DNA from: Hyphomicrobiales bacterium
GTDB taxonomy: Bacteria; Pseudomonadota; Alphaproteobacteria; Rhizobiales; Beijerinckiaceae
Direction: 5' to 3'
Length of the DNA stretch: 64,000 nucleotides
Assembly: GCA_900470095.1 (NCBI GenBank)
Contig: UBZM01000025.1
Span: 177,517-241,516, forward strand
Shown piece after piece: positions 42,665 to 51,411 of this stretch. Each line of letters begins with the position of its first letter. Within the stretch, counting starts at the first letter, position 1. Under the pieces are notes generated by a model. The model was given only the letters and a program-made list of their open reading frames with translations, ran no database searches and had not been told where the DNA came from. The position numbers and the translations under genes are program-made.

Positions 42665-44182
42665 ATGACCACGACGCGTCGTGCCATCCTCCAGGCCGGG
42701 CTTGCCCTGCCGTTCATTTCGATGCCGGGGCGCGCGCAGCGTGCGAGCGGTATCCTGCGCTACGGGCTTTCCGCCTTTCCGCCCAATCTGCAGCCCTGGG
42801 TCAGCACCGGAGCCTCGGCCGGCACGGTGAAGATGCTCACGCATCGCAGCCTCGTCTCCTATGACAGCAAGGGCGAGTTGCGAGGCGAGTTGGCCGAGTC
42901 CTGGTCGCGCGACAGCGATGGCGCCTGGGTCTTCAAGCTGCGGCAGGGCTGCGTCTTTCATAATGGCGAACCGGTCACGGCCGAGGACGTCAAGTGGTCG
43001 ATCGAGCAGATCGCCGGCGAGAAGTCGACCGCCTATATGCGCACCCAGTTCCAGGGGATCGAGCGCGTTGAGATTCCCGACCCGAAGACCATCCGGCTTG
43101 TCACCGCGCTGCCGCAGGCGACGTTGCCGAGCTGGTTCGGCAACTACAACACTTTCGTGATCTGGCGGAAATCGGCGCCGAACGAGCCGGTCGGAGCAGG
43201 CCCCTTCAAACTGGTCGGACAGGAGCGCGGGACCTCGCTCGATCTCATCGCTTTCGACAAGTTCTACAAGCCCGGTTTTCCGAAGGTGAAGGGCATCAAG
43301 TTCGTCGTCTATGCCGACGAGAACCTGCGCTTCGCCGCGCTGCAGTCCGGCGATGTCGACATGATCGAGTATGTGCCGTGGCAGTCGATGTCCGCGGTCG
43401 AGGCCGACCCCAGGCTGAAGCTGGATTCGGTCGAGGGGCCGTTCATGGACATCCTCTTCAACGGCACCAAGCCGCCGTTCAACGATCCCCGTGTGCGCCG
43501 GGCCATCGCCCATGCCGTGAAGCGCGACGATATCGTCAAGGCCGCCTTTTTCGGGCGCGGCAAGCCGCTAGAGGGCCTGCCGATCGTCGAGGGCACGCCC
43601 TGGTACGACAAGGAACTGGCGCATGGCTGGAACTATGATCCGGCCCGGGCCAAGGCGCTGCTCGCCGAGGCGGGGTTCGCCAATGGCTTCCAGTCGACGC
43701 TGCTCGCGACCTCGCAGTTCGGCATGCACAAGGACACGGCCGAGGTGGTGCAGCAGCATCTCGCCGCCGTCGGCATCCAGTGCGAGCTGCAGCTGCCGGA
43801 CTGGTCGACCCGGGTGAGCCGCGGCACGCGGGGCCAGTACGACATGGCGATCCACGGCGTCTCGTCGGACAACAACGATCCTGACGGTCTTACGGTGGTG
43901 CTCGACACCTCGTTATCGCCGACCCATGGCCGCTCCTTCAAGGTCGATGCACCGCGCACGATTGCGGCGCTCGCCAAGGGGCGTTCCGAGTTCGACCAGG
44001 CCAAACGGGTCGAGATCTACAAGGAGATGCAGCGCGCGGCGCTCGAGGAGGTGCCCCTTGTCGGCCTCGCCTGGCGCTCGCAAGGCTATGGCATGGACAA
44101 GGGCGTGATGGGCTTCACCAACCTGCCCGGCGCGCTCACCACGTCGTCGGGAGCGACGCTCGAAGAGACTTATTTCGGATGA
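42665..44182 (+). CDS. ABC transporter substrate-binding protein, family 5, third copy in the window
   Basis: 505 residues from the ATG at 42665. The twin-arginine-like signal is TTTRRAILQAGLALPFIS and the family-5 motif GCVFHNGEPVTAEDVKWSI is at about residues 97-115. It differs from the pair at 304-3650 and belongs to another branch. Two permease genes follow in overlap, but no ATPase of the Dpp/Opp type is present in the window, so the transporter must use ATPases from elsewhere. The ligand is unknown; the operon context points to a small amide or amino-acid derivative. Confidence 0.93.
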   Translation: MTTTRRAILQAGLALPFISMPGRAQRASGILRYGLSAFPPNLQPWVSTGASAGTVKMLTHRSLVSYDSKGELRGELAESWSRDSDGAWVFKLRQGCVFHNGEPVTAEDVKWSIEQIAGEKSTAYMRTQFQGIERVEIPDPKTIRLVTALPQATLPSWFGNYNTFVIWRKSAPNEPVGAGPFKLVGQERGTSLDLIAFDKFYKPGFPKVKGIKFVVYADENLRFAALQSGDVDMIEYVPWQSMSAVEADPRLKLDSVEGPFMDILFNGTKPPFNDPRVRRAIAHAVKRDDIVKAAFFGRGKPLEGLPIVEGTPWYDKELAHGWNYDPARAKALLAEAGFANGFQSTLLATSQFGMHKDTAEVVQQHLAAVGIQCELQLPDWSTRVSRGTRGQYDMAIHGVSSDNNDPDGLTVVLDTSLSPTHGRSFKVDAPRTIAALAKGRSEFDQAKRVEIYKEMQRAALEEVPLVGLAWRSQGYGMDKGVMGFTNLPGALTTSSGATLEETYFG

Positions 44183-45135
44183 GCGCGACCTGGTTCGCGC
44201 GCCGCCTCGCGGTTTCGCTCGGCCTGGCCTGGGTCGTTGCAACGATCGTCTTTCTCGCCCTGCACATGGTACCGGGCGACCCCGCCGAATTGCTGCTTTC
44301 GACGGGAGGTATCTCGCCCGATCCAGCGGCTGTCGCGGAGTTGCGTGAAAAGCTTGGGCTGGAGCGGCCGTTGCTCGCGCAGTACGGCGCCTTCCTCGCG
44401 GGCCTCATGCAAGGCAATCTCGGGCATTCCCTGGTCGATGATTATCCGGTGCTGAGCGAGATCGCCCTGCGCCTGCCGCGCACGCTGGAGCTCATTCTCG
44501 CCGGCACCTTGATCGGCATCGCCGTCGGCGTGCCCTCCGGCGTCTATGCGGCTCTTCATCGGGGCGGGCGCTTCGATCGCATCGCTTCGGGCGTCACCGC
44601 GCTTCTGCTGGCCGTGCCGGTTTTCGTGGTGGGAACATTGCTCGTGCTGCTGATGGCCCAGACCCTGCGGCTGATGCCGGCCGGCGGGTTCGTGCCCTTC
44701 ACCCAGGACCCGGCCCAGCATCTCAAACTGCTCACGCTGCCGGCCATCGCGGTCGGCAAGGGCCTGGCCGCCATCCTGTTCCGCATGACGCGTGCTTCGA
44801 TGCTGGATGCTCTGGCCAATGACTATGTGCGCACTGCCCGCGCAAAGGGCCTGTCGCAGGCGCGCATCCTGGTCGTCCACGTGCTGCGCAATGCGCTCAA
44901 CCCGGTCCTGACCGTGCTCGGCCTGCAAATGGGAACCTTGCTGGGCGGCACCGTGCTCGTCGAATACGTCTTCAACTGGCCGGGCCTGTCGACGCCGCTG
45001 CTGCGGGCCGTCGAGGCGCGCGACTATCCGATGGTGGTCGGAATCATTCTCACCATCTCGGTGTTGTTCCTGTTGATCAACCTTTTGGTCGAGATTCTTC
45101 ACGCGATCGTTGATCCGAGGGTGCAGGCGGGATGA
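44179..45135 (+). CDS. ABC transporter permease, DppB type
   Basis: 318 residues, six membrane segments, with the DppB EAA loop DYVRTARAKGLSQARILVVHVLRNALNPVLTVLGLQ (about residues 215-250). It overlaps the binding-protein gene and the next permease by 4 bases each (ATGA). It partners the next gene as the membrane channel. Confidence 0.92.
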   Translation: MSATWFARRLAVSLGLAWVVATIVFLALHMVPGDPAELLLSTGGISPDPAAVAELREKLGLERPLLAQYGAFLAGLMQGNLGHSLVDDYPVLSEIALRLPRTLELILAGTLIGIAVGVPSGVYAALHRGGRFDRIASGVTALLLAVPVFVVGTLLVLLMAQTLRLMPAGGFVPFTQDPAQHLKLLTLPAIAVGKGLAAILFRMTRASMLDALANDYVRTARAKGLSQARILVVHVLRNALNPVLTVLGLQMGTLLGGTVLVEYVFNWPGLSTPLLRAVEARDYPMVVGIILTISVLFLLINLLVEILHAIVDPRVQAG

Positions 45136-45935
45136 AACGGCTCTGGTTTCCCGGCGCCCTTGTCGCCCTGATCATCCTGATCGCTCTCGCCGCCCCGTTT
45201 CTCGGCCTGCCGGATCCGGTCCGGCAGGACATTGCCCGGCGGCTCGCTGCGCCGAACGCAGGGTCCTGGCTCGGCCGTGACGAGTTCGGCCGCGATGTGC
45301 TGTCGCGCTTGATCTGGGGCGCGCGCACAAGTCTGGGCGTCGCCTTCGTCGCTGCCTTGGTTGCGGGAACAGTCGGCACCGCGATCGGCCTGATCGGGGG
45401 CTGGGGCAAGGGGCTCGGCGCGTTCCTGACGGTGCGCAGCGTCGAGATCATCATGTGCTTTCCGCCGGTGCTGCTCGCCCTGCTGGTCGTCACTCTGCTC
45501 GGGCCGGGCGCGGCGACACTGGTCCTCGTCCTGTCGGTTCTCTATCTGCCGGGATTTGCGCGCGTCGCTTATGCGGAAGTGCTCGCGGTGCGGTCGCGCG
45601 AATATGTCGAGGCCGCGCGGGCGTTCGGCGCCACGCCCCGACGCATCCTGCTCCGCACCGTGCTTCCTAATATTGCCGGTCCGCTCCTGGTGCAGCTGTC
45701 GCTGACGGTAGCGGCTGCCGTCGTCATCGAAAGCGGCCTGTCCTTCCTCGGACTTGGCGTCGTTCCGCCGGCGCCCTCCTGGGGGCTGATGATCAGGGGA
45801 GCGCGCGCCACGATGGAGCAGGCGCCGCTGCTGCTGCTTTGGCCTTGCGCGGCGCTGACGCTGACCATCCTCGCCATCAATCTGCTCTGCGATGCCCTGC
45901 GCGACGCCGTCGATCCCCGAACCGCCGACCGCTGA
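45132..45935 (+). CDS. ABC transporter permease, DppC type
   Basis: 267 residues. It has the DppC LGRDEFGRDVLSRLIWGARTSLGVAF motif (about residues 48-73), the EAA loop and VIESGLSFLGLGVVPPAPSWGLMI. It completes the permease pair. After it come not the expected two ATPases but a creatininase-family gene and a second, polyamine-type transporter. Confidence 0.92.
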   Translation: MKRLWFPGALVALIILIALAAPFLGLPDPVRQDIARRLAAPNAGSWLGRDEFGRDVLSRLIWGARTSLGVAFVAALVAGTVGTAIGLIGGWGKGLGAFLTVRSVEIIMCFPPVLLALLVVTLLGPGAATLVLVLSVLYLPGFARVAYAEVLAVRSREYVEAARAFGATPRRILLRTVLPNIAGPLLVQLSLTVAAAVVIESGLSFLGLGVVPPAPSWGLMIRGARATMEQAPLLLLWPCAALTLTILAINLLCDALRDAVDPRTADR

Positions 45936-45998
45936 GATGCAGAGCCTTCCCATCACGATCCTCACCGCGAACTTCCTCGCATATCCAGGATGAAGCCA

Positions 45999-46823
45999 AT
46001 GGCCACCAAGACAACTCCTCTCGTTCACATGGGTACGATCACCGGCGGAGAGGCGCGCGAGATCCTCGAAGAAAACCCCGTCATCCTGCTGCCGATGGGC
46101 AGTCATGAGGACCAGGGCCCGCACGCTCCGATGGGCGACTATCTCCTCGCTGAGAAGATTGCCGAGCTCGCGGCGATCCGCGCCTCGGAGCGGGGCGTGC
46201 GAACGCTGGTCGCTCCCGTCCTGCCCTTCGGCGGCGCCGACTGGTTCGGTCCGATGGTCGGTGGCATTGCCATCTCGCAGTCGACCTTGACGGCCGTGAT
46301 CGCCGAGATGGTCGATTCGCTGCATCGCAATGGCCTGACCCGCATCATCGTGATCAACGGCCATGGCGGCAATGTCGGTCCGATCTCCGATGTGGCGCGC
46401 GAGCTTTACCAGCGCGAGCAGATCGTCCTGCCGAGCCTGTATCTCTGGCGCATCGCCTACGGGCTGCTGCCGGGCATTCTCGGCGCGGAGAAGGCGGCTG
46501 CCGTGGCCGGTCATGGTGCCGACCCGCTGACCAGCCTCGGGCTGCACCTGTTCCCGGAGTTGATGCGCAAGGACCTGATCCCGGCCGGCCAGCCGCTGAA
46601 GCGCGATCCCGTGCTCGACCTGCAGTTCACCGGGCTTGGCACGGCGAGCTTCGAGGGCGCCGAGGTGGCGATGCCCAACGAGTATGACGAGGTCTACAAT
46701 CTTGGCGTCGCCAAGGGGGATCCGAAGCTGTGCTCGGCCGAAACGGGGGCTGCGCTCTCCGAGAAGCTCACCGAGATCTGCGCCCGTTTCGTGGCCCATT
46801 TCGCCAGCAAGGTCGACGGCTGA
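45999..46823 (+). CDS. Creatininase-family amidohydrolase with altered metal site
   Basis: 274 residues from the ATG at 45999 (AGGA upstream). The creatininase fold is indicated by PMGSHEDQGPHAPMGDYLLAE (residues 32-52) and INGHGGNVGP. In creatininase the first motif reads GSxEQHGPH with E and H as metal ligands and an aspartate 14 residues after the G; here the H position is Q39 and the aspartate (D47) is one residue closer. Relatives hydrolyse cyclic or linear amides (creatinine, formamides). It lies between two ABC transporter gene sets and probably acts on the imported amide. The reaction is not assignable. Confidence 0.85.
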   Translation: MATKTTPLVHMGTITGGEAREILEENPVILLPMGSHEDQGPHAPMGDYLLAEKIAELAAIRASERGVRTLVAPVLPFGGADWFGPMVGGIAISQSTLTAVIAEMVDSLHRNGLTRIIVINGHGGNVGPISDVARELYQREQIVLPSLYLWRIAYGLLPGILGAEKAAAVAGHGADPLTSLGLHLFPELMRKDLIPAGQPLKRDPVLDLQFTGLGTASFEGAEVAMPNEYDEVYNLGVAKGDPKLCSAETGAALSEKLTEICARFVAHFASKVDG

Positions 46824-46846
46824 GCCTGACCCGCTGATATCCGTAC

Positions 46847-46873
46847 GGCGGCGCATGGGTCTCCAGCGCCGCC
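46847..46873 (+). other. Intercistronic hairpin between the creatininase and polyamine-type transporter genes
   Basis: An 8-bp stem GGCGGCGC/GCGCCGCC (46847-46854 with 46866-46873) with an 11-base loop lies in the 129-base gap between the two halves of the operon. There is no T-tract. It may attenuate or stabilise the mRNA between the Dpp-like and Pot-like parts. Confidence 0.4.
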
Positions 46874-46952
46874 GCGCCATGACAAGTCAGCGGGCGCTGG
46901 CTACGACATTGCGGCCGCCTCGCATGTGGCCATGACAAGAGGGGAAGCTTCC

Positions 46953-48014
46953 ATGCCGACACGTCGTCTTGTTCTTCAGACCGGGCTTGCGACGATCGCT
47001 GCCCCGGCTCTCGTCAGGGCCCAGGGGCTCAGCGGCTCGATCACGCTGATGTCCTATTCCGGGATCTTCCAGGACAACTACGTCAAGGCGGTGGTCGAAC
47101 GGTTCCAGCAGGCCTTTCCCGGCGTGAAGGTGAACTACGTGCCGGGCGGCACCTCGGCCCAGATGGTCGGCAGCGTCCGAGCCCAGAAGGCTGATCCGCA
47201 GGTCGATGTGGCGATCATGGATGTCACCACCTCCAGCATTGGCAATATCGAAGGACTGTTCGAGAAGCTGACGCCCGCAGAAGTTCCGTCGCTGAACGAA
47301 CTCCATCCGGAGGCCCGCGCGGCCGGAGGCGATTACGGCCCGGCCGTGACCTTCGACCATCTCGTGCTCGTTTATGACACGCAGAATCTGAAGCCGCCCA
47401 TCGAAAAGCTCGCCGACCTCTGGCGTCCGGATCTCAAGGGTCAGGTCGCACTTGCGGCGCCGCCGAACATCCAGGGACTTGCGCTCACCGCCATGGTCGA
47501 GAAGATGGAGGGCGGCGACTACCGCAAGTCGATCGATGCGGCGATCAAGAAGCTGCGCGCTCTCGCCCCTTCGGTGAATACGTTCGAGCCCAACCCCGAT
47601 GGCTATTCGCTGATCCTGAACGGAGTGGTGAAAGTCGCGACCGGCTGGAACGCCCGTGCGCAGCTCTATGGCGACCAGACCGGCGGCAAGATCGCCGCGC
47701 TGCTGCCACCCGAAGGATCGGTCTTCCAGATCAACACCATCAACCTGACTGCCGGCTCGAAGAACCGGGCCGCCGCGATCGCCTTCGTCAATTTTGCGCT
47801 GGCGCAAGCTGCTCAGAAGGCGTTCACCGAGCGGATGTTCTATGCGCCGACAAACGCCAAGGCAGCGATCGACGCCAAGGCGCTGGCACGCACCGCTGCA
47901 GCCCCGGAAAGCCGGGGCCGGATGATCGGCGTCGACTGGAACGAGGTCCTGAAGATGCGCGATCAGTGGAACAATCGCTGGCGGCGCGAAGTCATCGCTG
48001 CGGCAGGTCGCTGA
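46953..48014 (+). CDS. Polyamine/amino-acid-type ABC transporter substrate-binding protein (PotD/family 1-like)
   Basis: 353 residues from the ATG at 46953 with GAGGGGAAG upstream. The twin-arginine-like signal is MPTRRLVLQTGLATIAAPALVRA. The mature part starts GSITLMSYSGIFQDNYVKAVVERFQQ and includes VDVAIMDVTT, matching SBP_bac_8/PotD-like proteins for spermidine, putrescine or related compounds. Full ATPase and permease partners follow. The ligand could be a polyamine or a gamma-glutamyl derivative, given the neighbouring gamma-glutamyltransferase. Confidence 0.9.
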   Translation: MPTRRLVLQTGLATIAAPALVRAQGLSGSITLMSYSGIFQDNYVKAVVERFQQAFPGVKVNYVPGGTSAQMVGSVRAQKADPQVDVAIMDVTTSSIGNIEGLFEKLTPAEVPSLNELHPEARAAGGDYGPAVTFDHLVLVYDTQNLKPPIEKLADLWRPDLKGQVALAAPPNIQGLALTAMVEKMEGGDYRKSIDAAIKKLRALAPSVNTFEPNPDGYSLILNGVVKVATGWNARAQLYGDQTGGKIAALLPPEGSVFQINTINLTAGSKNRAAAIAFVNFALAQAAQKAFTERMFYAPTNAKAAIDAKALARTAAAPESRGRMIGVDWNEVLKMRDQWNNRWRREVIAAAGR

Positions 48015-48033
48015 GCCGGGATCGCAGCCTGCC

Positions 48034-49089
48034 ATGAGCTATCTCGAACTCGCCGGCCTGCAGAAGCGCTATCGCGATTCCGTCGCCGTCGATGACGTCG
48101 CGCTTTCGGTCGAGAAGGGCGAGGCCGTCGCTCTCCTCGGCCCCTCCGGCTGCGGCAAGACCACGACGCTGCGCATGCTTGCCGGCCTGATCGATCCCGA
48201 CGCGGGCTCGATCCGCCTCGACGGTGCCGAGATCACGCGCCAGCCGGCCCATAAGCGCAATATGGGCTATGTCTTCCAGTCTTATGCGCTGTTTCCGCAT
48301 CTGAGCGTTGCCCGCAATGTGGGCTTCGGTCTCGAGGAAAGGCGGGTGCCGCGCCCTGAGACGGCGCGGCGCGTTGAAGAGGCGCTCGGCATGGTGCGCC
48401 TTTCCGGCCTCGAGGGCAGGCGCCCCCGCGAATTGTCAGGCGGTCAACAGCAGCGCGTGGCGCTGGCGCGGGCGCTCGTCATTCGCCCGTCCGTGCTGCT
48501 GCTCGACGAATCCCTGTCCAATCTCGACGCCAAGCTGCGTGACGCGATGCGCCACGAGATCCGCGACATCCAGCGCTCGCTTGGCATCACCACGCTCTTC
48601 GTCACTCACGATCAGGTCGAGGCGCTGACGATGTGCGATCGGATCGCGGTGATGAAGCGCGGGCGGATCGAACAGATCGGCACGCCGGAGGATATCTACG
48701 AGCGACCTGCGACCCGCTTCGTCGCCGATTTCGTCGGGCGCGCCAATGTGCTGCCGGCCATGCGGAACGGGGCAGGCGCCATCAGCGTCTGGGGAGTGAC
48801 CTTGCCGGCCACCGCTCCAGCCGACGGCGAGGTCGACGTCTTCGTGCGGCCGCAGCGCATCCGGCTCGCCGCATCCGGCGAGCCGTCGGGCGAGGGCATG
48901 GTCCAGCTGACCGGGCGGGTTCTGCGCAGCGTCTTCGTCGGAGATCATGTCGAGGTCATCGTCGAGGGGGCAGGGGGGCAGCTCAGCGTCGAGATGCAAT
49001 CCGGCACGAAGCCGCCAGCGGCCGGGACCGAGGTCGCCGTACTCTGGCAGGCCGGAGACACGCTGCTCTTCCCACGCGAGGCAACATGA
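48034..49089 (+). CDS. ABC transporter ATP-binding protein, PotA/FbpC type
   Basis: 351 residues. Walker A GPSGCGKTT is at 36-44, the signature LSGGQQQR near 134-141 and Walker B LLLDESLSNLDA follows. A glutamate-to-serine-like reading 'DESLSNLD' is normal for this class. A C-terminal TOBE domain is present from about residue 235. It overlaps the first permease by 4 bases. It energises the polyamine-type importer. Confidence 0.93.
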   Translation: MSYLELAGLQKRYRDSVAVDDVALSVEKGEAVALLGPSGCGKTTTLRMLAGLIDPDAGSIRLDGAEITRQPAHKRNMGYVFQSYALFPHLSVARNVGFGLEERRVPRPETARRVEEALGMVRLSGLEGRRPRELSGGQQQRVALARALVIRPSVLLLDESLSNLDAKLRDAMRHEIRDIQRSLGITTLFVTHDQVEALTMCDRIAVMKRGRIEQIGTPEDIYERPATRFVADFVGRANVLPAMRNGAGAISVWGVTLPATAPADGEVDVFVRPQRIRLAASGEPSGEGMVQLTGRVLRSVFVGDHVEVIVEGAGGQLSVEMQSGTKPPAAGTEVAVLWQAGDTLLFPREAT

Positions 49090-49928
49090 CTGCCGGCTCG
49101 CGCCTGCCTTGGCTGGTCGTCCCGGCGGCGCTCCTTCTTCTCGCCGTCTATGTTTGGCCGACCCTCGGGCTGTTTCGCACCGCCTTCAACGAGGTCGGGC
49201 CAACGGGGGCGATGATCGAGGCCTGGTCGCTCAAGACGACCGGCGAAGTCCTCGCTGATTCCTTCACGATCGAGCTGACGCTCAACTCGCTCTGGCTCTC
49301 GCTGAGCGCGACACTGATCGCGCTGTGCATGGCCTATCCGGTCTCGCTGTTCCTGTTCCGGACGCAGTCGCGCTTTCGCGGCCTGCTGGCCGTGATCGCG
49401 ATCATGCCGATGCTGGTCTCCGGCGTGGTACGCGTTTTCGGCTGGCTCGCCATCCTGGGGGATCGCGGGCTCGTCAATTCCCTTGCTCAGTGGCTAGGGC
49501 TGATCTCGACGCCGATGCGTCTGGTCTTCAACTGGACGGGCGTCACCATCGGCCTCGCCGAGAGCATCATGCCCTATATGATCCTCGCGCTGCTCGCCGG
49601 TTTCGGCCGGCTCGACCGCACGCTGGAGGAGGCGGCGCGCAGCCTGGGCTGCACGCCGCTGCGCACGTTCCTGCGGGTGACCTTGCCGCTGAGCCTGCCG
49701 GCGCTCGCGCTCGCGGCTGGCCTGGGCTTCGTGCTCTCGATGTCGGCCTATATCACGCCCAAGCTGCTCGGCGGCGGTCGGGTCTTCGTGCTGGCGACGG
49801 AGATCTTCGAGCAGGCGACGACGAACACCAACTGGCCGGTCGCCGCCGTACTGGCGATCTACACGCTCGTGCTGCTGCTGGCGCTGCTCATGTTCTCCAA
49901 TGTCGCGGCGCGGAGGCTGCAACGATGA
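49086..49928 (+). CDS. ABC transporter permease, PotB type
   Basis: 280 residues from the ATG at 49086 inside an ATGA overlap. Six membrane segments, the EAA loop DRTLEEAARSLGCTPLRTFLRVTLPLSLP near residues 178-206 and LGFVLSMSAYITPKLLGGG are typical of PotB. It pairs with the next gene. Confidence 0.92.
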   Translation: MTAGSRLPWLVVPAALLLLAVYVWPTLGLFRTAFNEVGPTGAMIEAWSLKTTGEVLADSFTIELTLNSLWLSLSATLIALCMAYPVSLFLFRTQSRFRGLLAVIAIMPMLVSGVVRVFGWLAILGDRGLVNSLAQWLGLISTPMRLVFNWTGVTIGLAESIMPYMILALLAGFGRLDRTLEEAARSLGCTPLRTFLRVTLPLSLPALALAAGLGFVLSMSAYITPKLLGGGRVFVLATEIFEQATTNTNWPVAAVLAIYTLVLLLALLMFSNVAARRLQR

Positions 49929-50713
49929 ACGGCGCCGGACCCGTCCTCTCGACGCTCGCAGGTATCGTCTACGCCCTGATCCTGGCGCCGATCGTCGTCG
50001 TCGTGGCACTCGCCTTCTCGGCGGACAATTTCATCCTGTTCCCGCCGTCCGGCTATTCACTGCGCTGGTTCCAGCAACTCGCCGGCAACACACCACTGCT
50101 GAACGCCGTCGTCCTCAGCGCTCAGATCGCCTGTCTGGTCACGGCGCTGTCGCTGCTGCTTGGTGTGCCGGCGGCGCTGGCGCTGGACAAGGGGCGGTTT
50201 CGCGGCCAGGAGGCGCTGAAGAACTTCTTTCTCGCGCCGTTGCTGTTGCCCACCTTGATTGTGGGCCTTGCGCTTCTGTTGTTCTTCACCCCGCTCAGGC
50301 TGACCGCGACCTTGCCCGGGCTTGTGCTCGGCCACATGACCGTGACGCTGCCTTTCGTGATCCGGATGATGACGACAGCGTTCTCGACGCTGCCGGATGA
50401 TATCGAAGCGGCTGCCTCGACGCTGGGGGCAAAGCCCTGGCGGGTGATCTGGCGTGTGACGCTGCCGCTCGCCACGCCCGGCCTGATTGCCTGCGGCGCC
50501 CTGTCCTTCCTGCTGTCCTTCGACGAGACCGTGATCTCGCTCTTCCTCTCCGGTCCGCGCGCTTCGACGCTGCCGGTCGAGATGGTGCGCTATGTCGAAG
50601 GACGCACCGATCCGCTCGTCGCGGCCCTGTCGGTGATCCTGATCGTCGCAACCCTCATCATCGTCGTTCTGGTCGAACGTCTCGTCGGCGTCGCGCGCGC
50701 CGTCGGCCAATAG
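49925..50713 (+). CDS. ABC transporter permease, PotC type
   Basis: 262 residues from the ATG at 49925 (ATGA overlap). Six membrane segments and the EAA loop PDDIEAAASTLGAKPWRVIWRVTLPLATP near residues 157-185 identify the PotC class. It completes the polyamine-type importer. Confidence 0.92.
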   Translation: MNGAGPVLSTLAGIVYALILAPIVVVVALAFSADNFILFPPSGYSLRWFQQLAGNTPLLNAVVLSAQIACLVTALSLLLGVPAALALDKGRFRGQEALKNFFLAPLLLPTLIVGLALLLFFTPLRLTATLPGLVLGHMTVTLPFVIRMMTTAFSTLPDDIEAAASTLGAKPWRVIWRVTLPLATPGLIACGALSFLLSFDETVISLFLSGPRASTLPVEMVRYVEGRTDPLVAALSVILIVATLIIVVLVERLVGVARAVGQ

Positions 50714-50722
50714 GAGAAAACC

Positions 50723-51400
50723 ATGCCCGACTACCGCATCGAAGCTATGCCGCAGCAGATCTCGCCGGCCCTTGCCGAGAAGCTCAGCCGCGTTGAAACC
50801 GCCACCATCGGCCATTCCCAGCACTGGGGGTTCATGGACCGCGGCATCCAGCCCTTGCTGCGCAACAAGCGTATCGCCGGCGCAGCCGTGACGCTCGCCA
50901 TTCCCGGGCAGGATTCGACGCTTCTGCACCACGCGCTCGGGCTGCTGCGCCCCGGCGACATCCTCGTGGTCGATCGGCTCGGCGATGACAAGCATGCCTG
51001 CTGGGGCGGTGGCGTCACCGTGGCGGCCAAGGCGGCCGGCGCGATCGGCGGCATCGTCGACGGGCCCTGCACGGATCTGACCGAGATCGAAGACAGCGAT
51101 TTCCCGATGTGGTGCCGCGGCATGTCGCCGATCACGACCCGGCTCTACAATCTCGGCGGCACGCTGAACCTGCCGATCTCCTGCGGCAATGTTGCGGTGA
51201 AGGCCGGGGACATCATCCTCGCGGACGAGTCCGGCGTGCTGGTGCTGCCGGCAAATGAGGCTGAAGCGATTGCCGATGCGGCGCTGGCCCGGCAGGAGCG
51301 TGGCGAACGCACTCAGGGGCGCGTCAAGGCCGGCGAGAAGCTTGGCGACATCTCCGGCGCCACCAAGATGGTGCTCGAGGCGCTGAAGCAGAACGGCTGA
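50723..51400 (+). CDS. RraA / 4-hydroxy-4-methyl-2-oxoglutarate aldolase family protein
   Basis: 225 residues of the RraA/HMG-aldolase fold. Landmarks are RIAGAAVTLAIPGQDSTLLHHALGLLRPGDILVVDRLGD (phosphate/substrate loop) and GGIVDGPCTDLTEIEDSDFPMWCRG, where the usual aldolase motif 'GGVRD' reads GGIVDG and the arginine of the aldolase is not evident. Some family members are HMG or oxaloacetate aldolases; RraA itself inhibits RNase E. In this catabolic operon an aldolase-like or decarboxylase role is more likely, but the missing arginine argues against standard aldolase activity. Confidence 0.82.
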   Translation: MPDYRIEAMPQQISPALAEKLSRVETATIGHSQHWGFMDRGIQPLLRNKRIAGAAVTLAIPGQDSTLLHHALGLLRPGDILVVDRLGDDKHACWGGGVTVAAKAAGAIGGIVDGPCTDLTEIEDSDFPMWCRGMSPITTRLYNLGGTLNLPISCGNVAVKAGDIILADESGVLVLPANEAEAIADAALARQERGERTQGRVKAGEKLGDISGATKMVLEALKQNG

Positions 51401-51411
51401 GGACAGACACG

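Noticed and set aside
45099..46880. 593-residue minus-strand open frame opposite the permease and creatininase genes
   Set aside because: Antisense shadow with low-complexity composition and no ribosome binding site of note.
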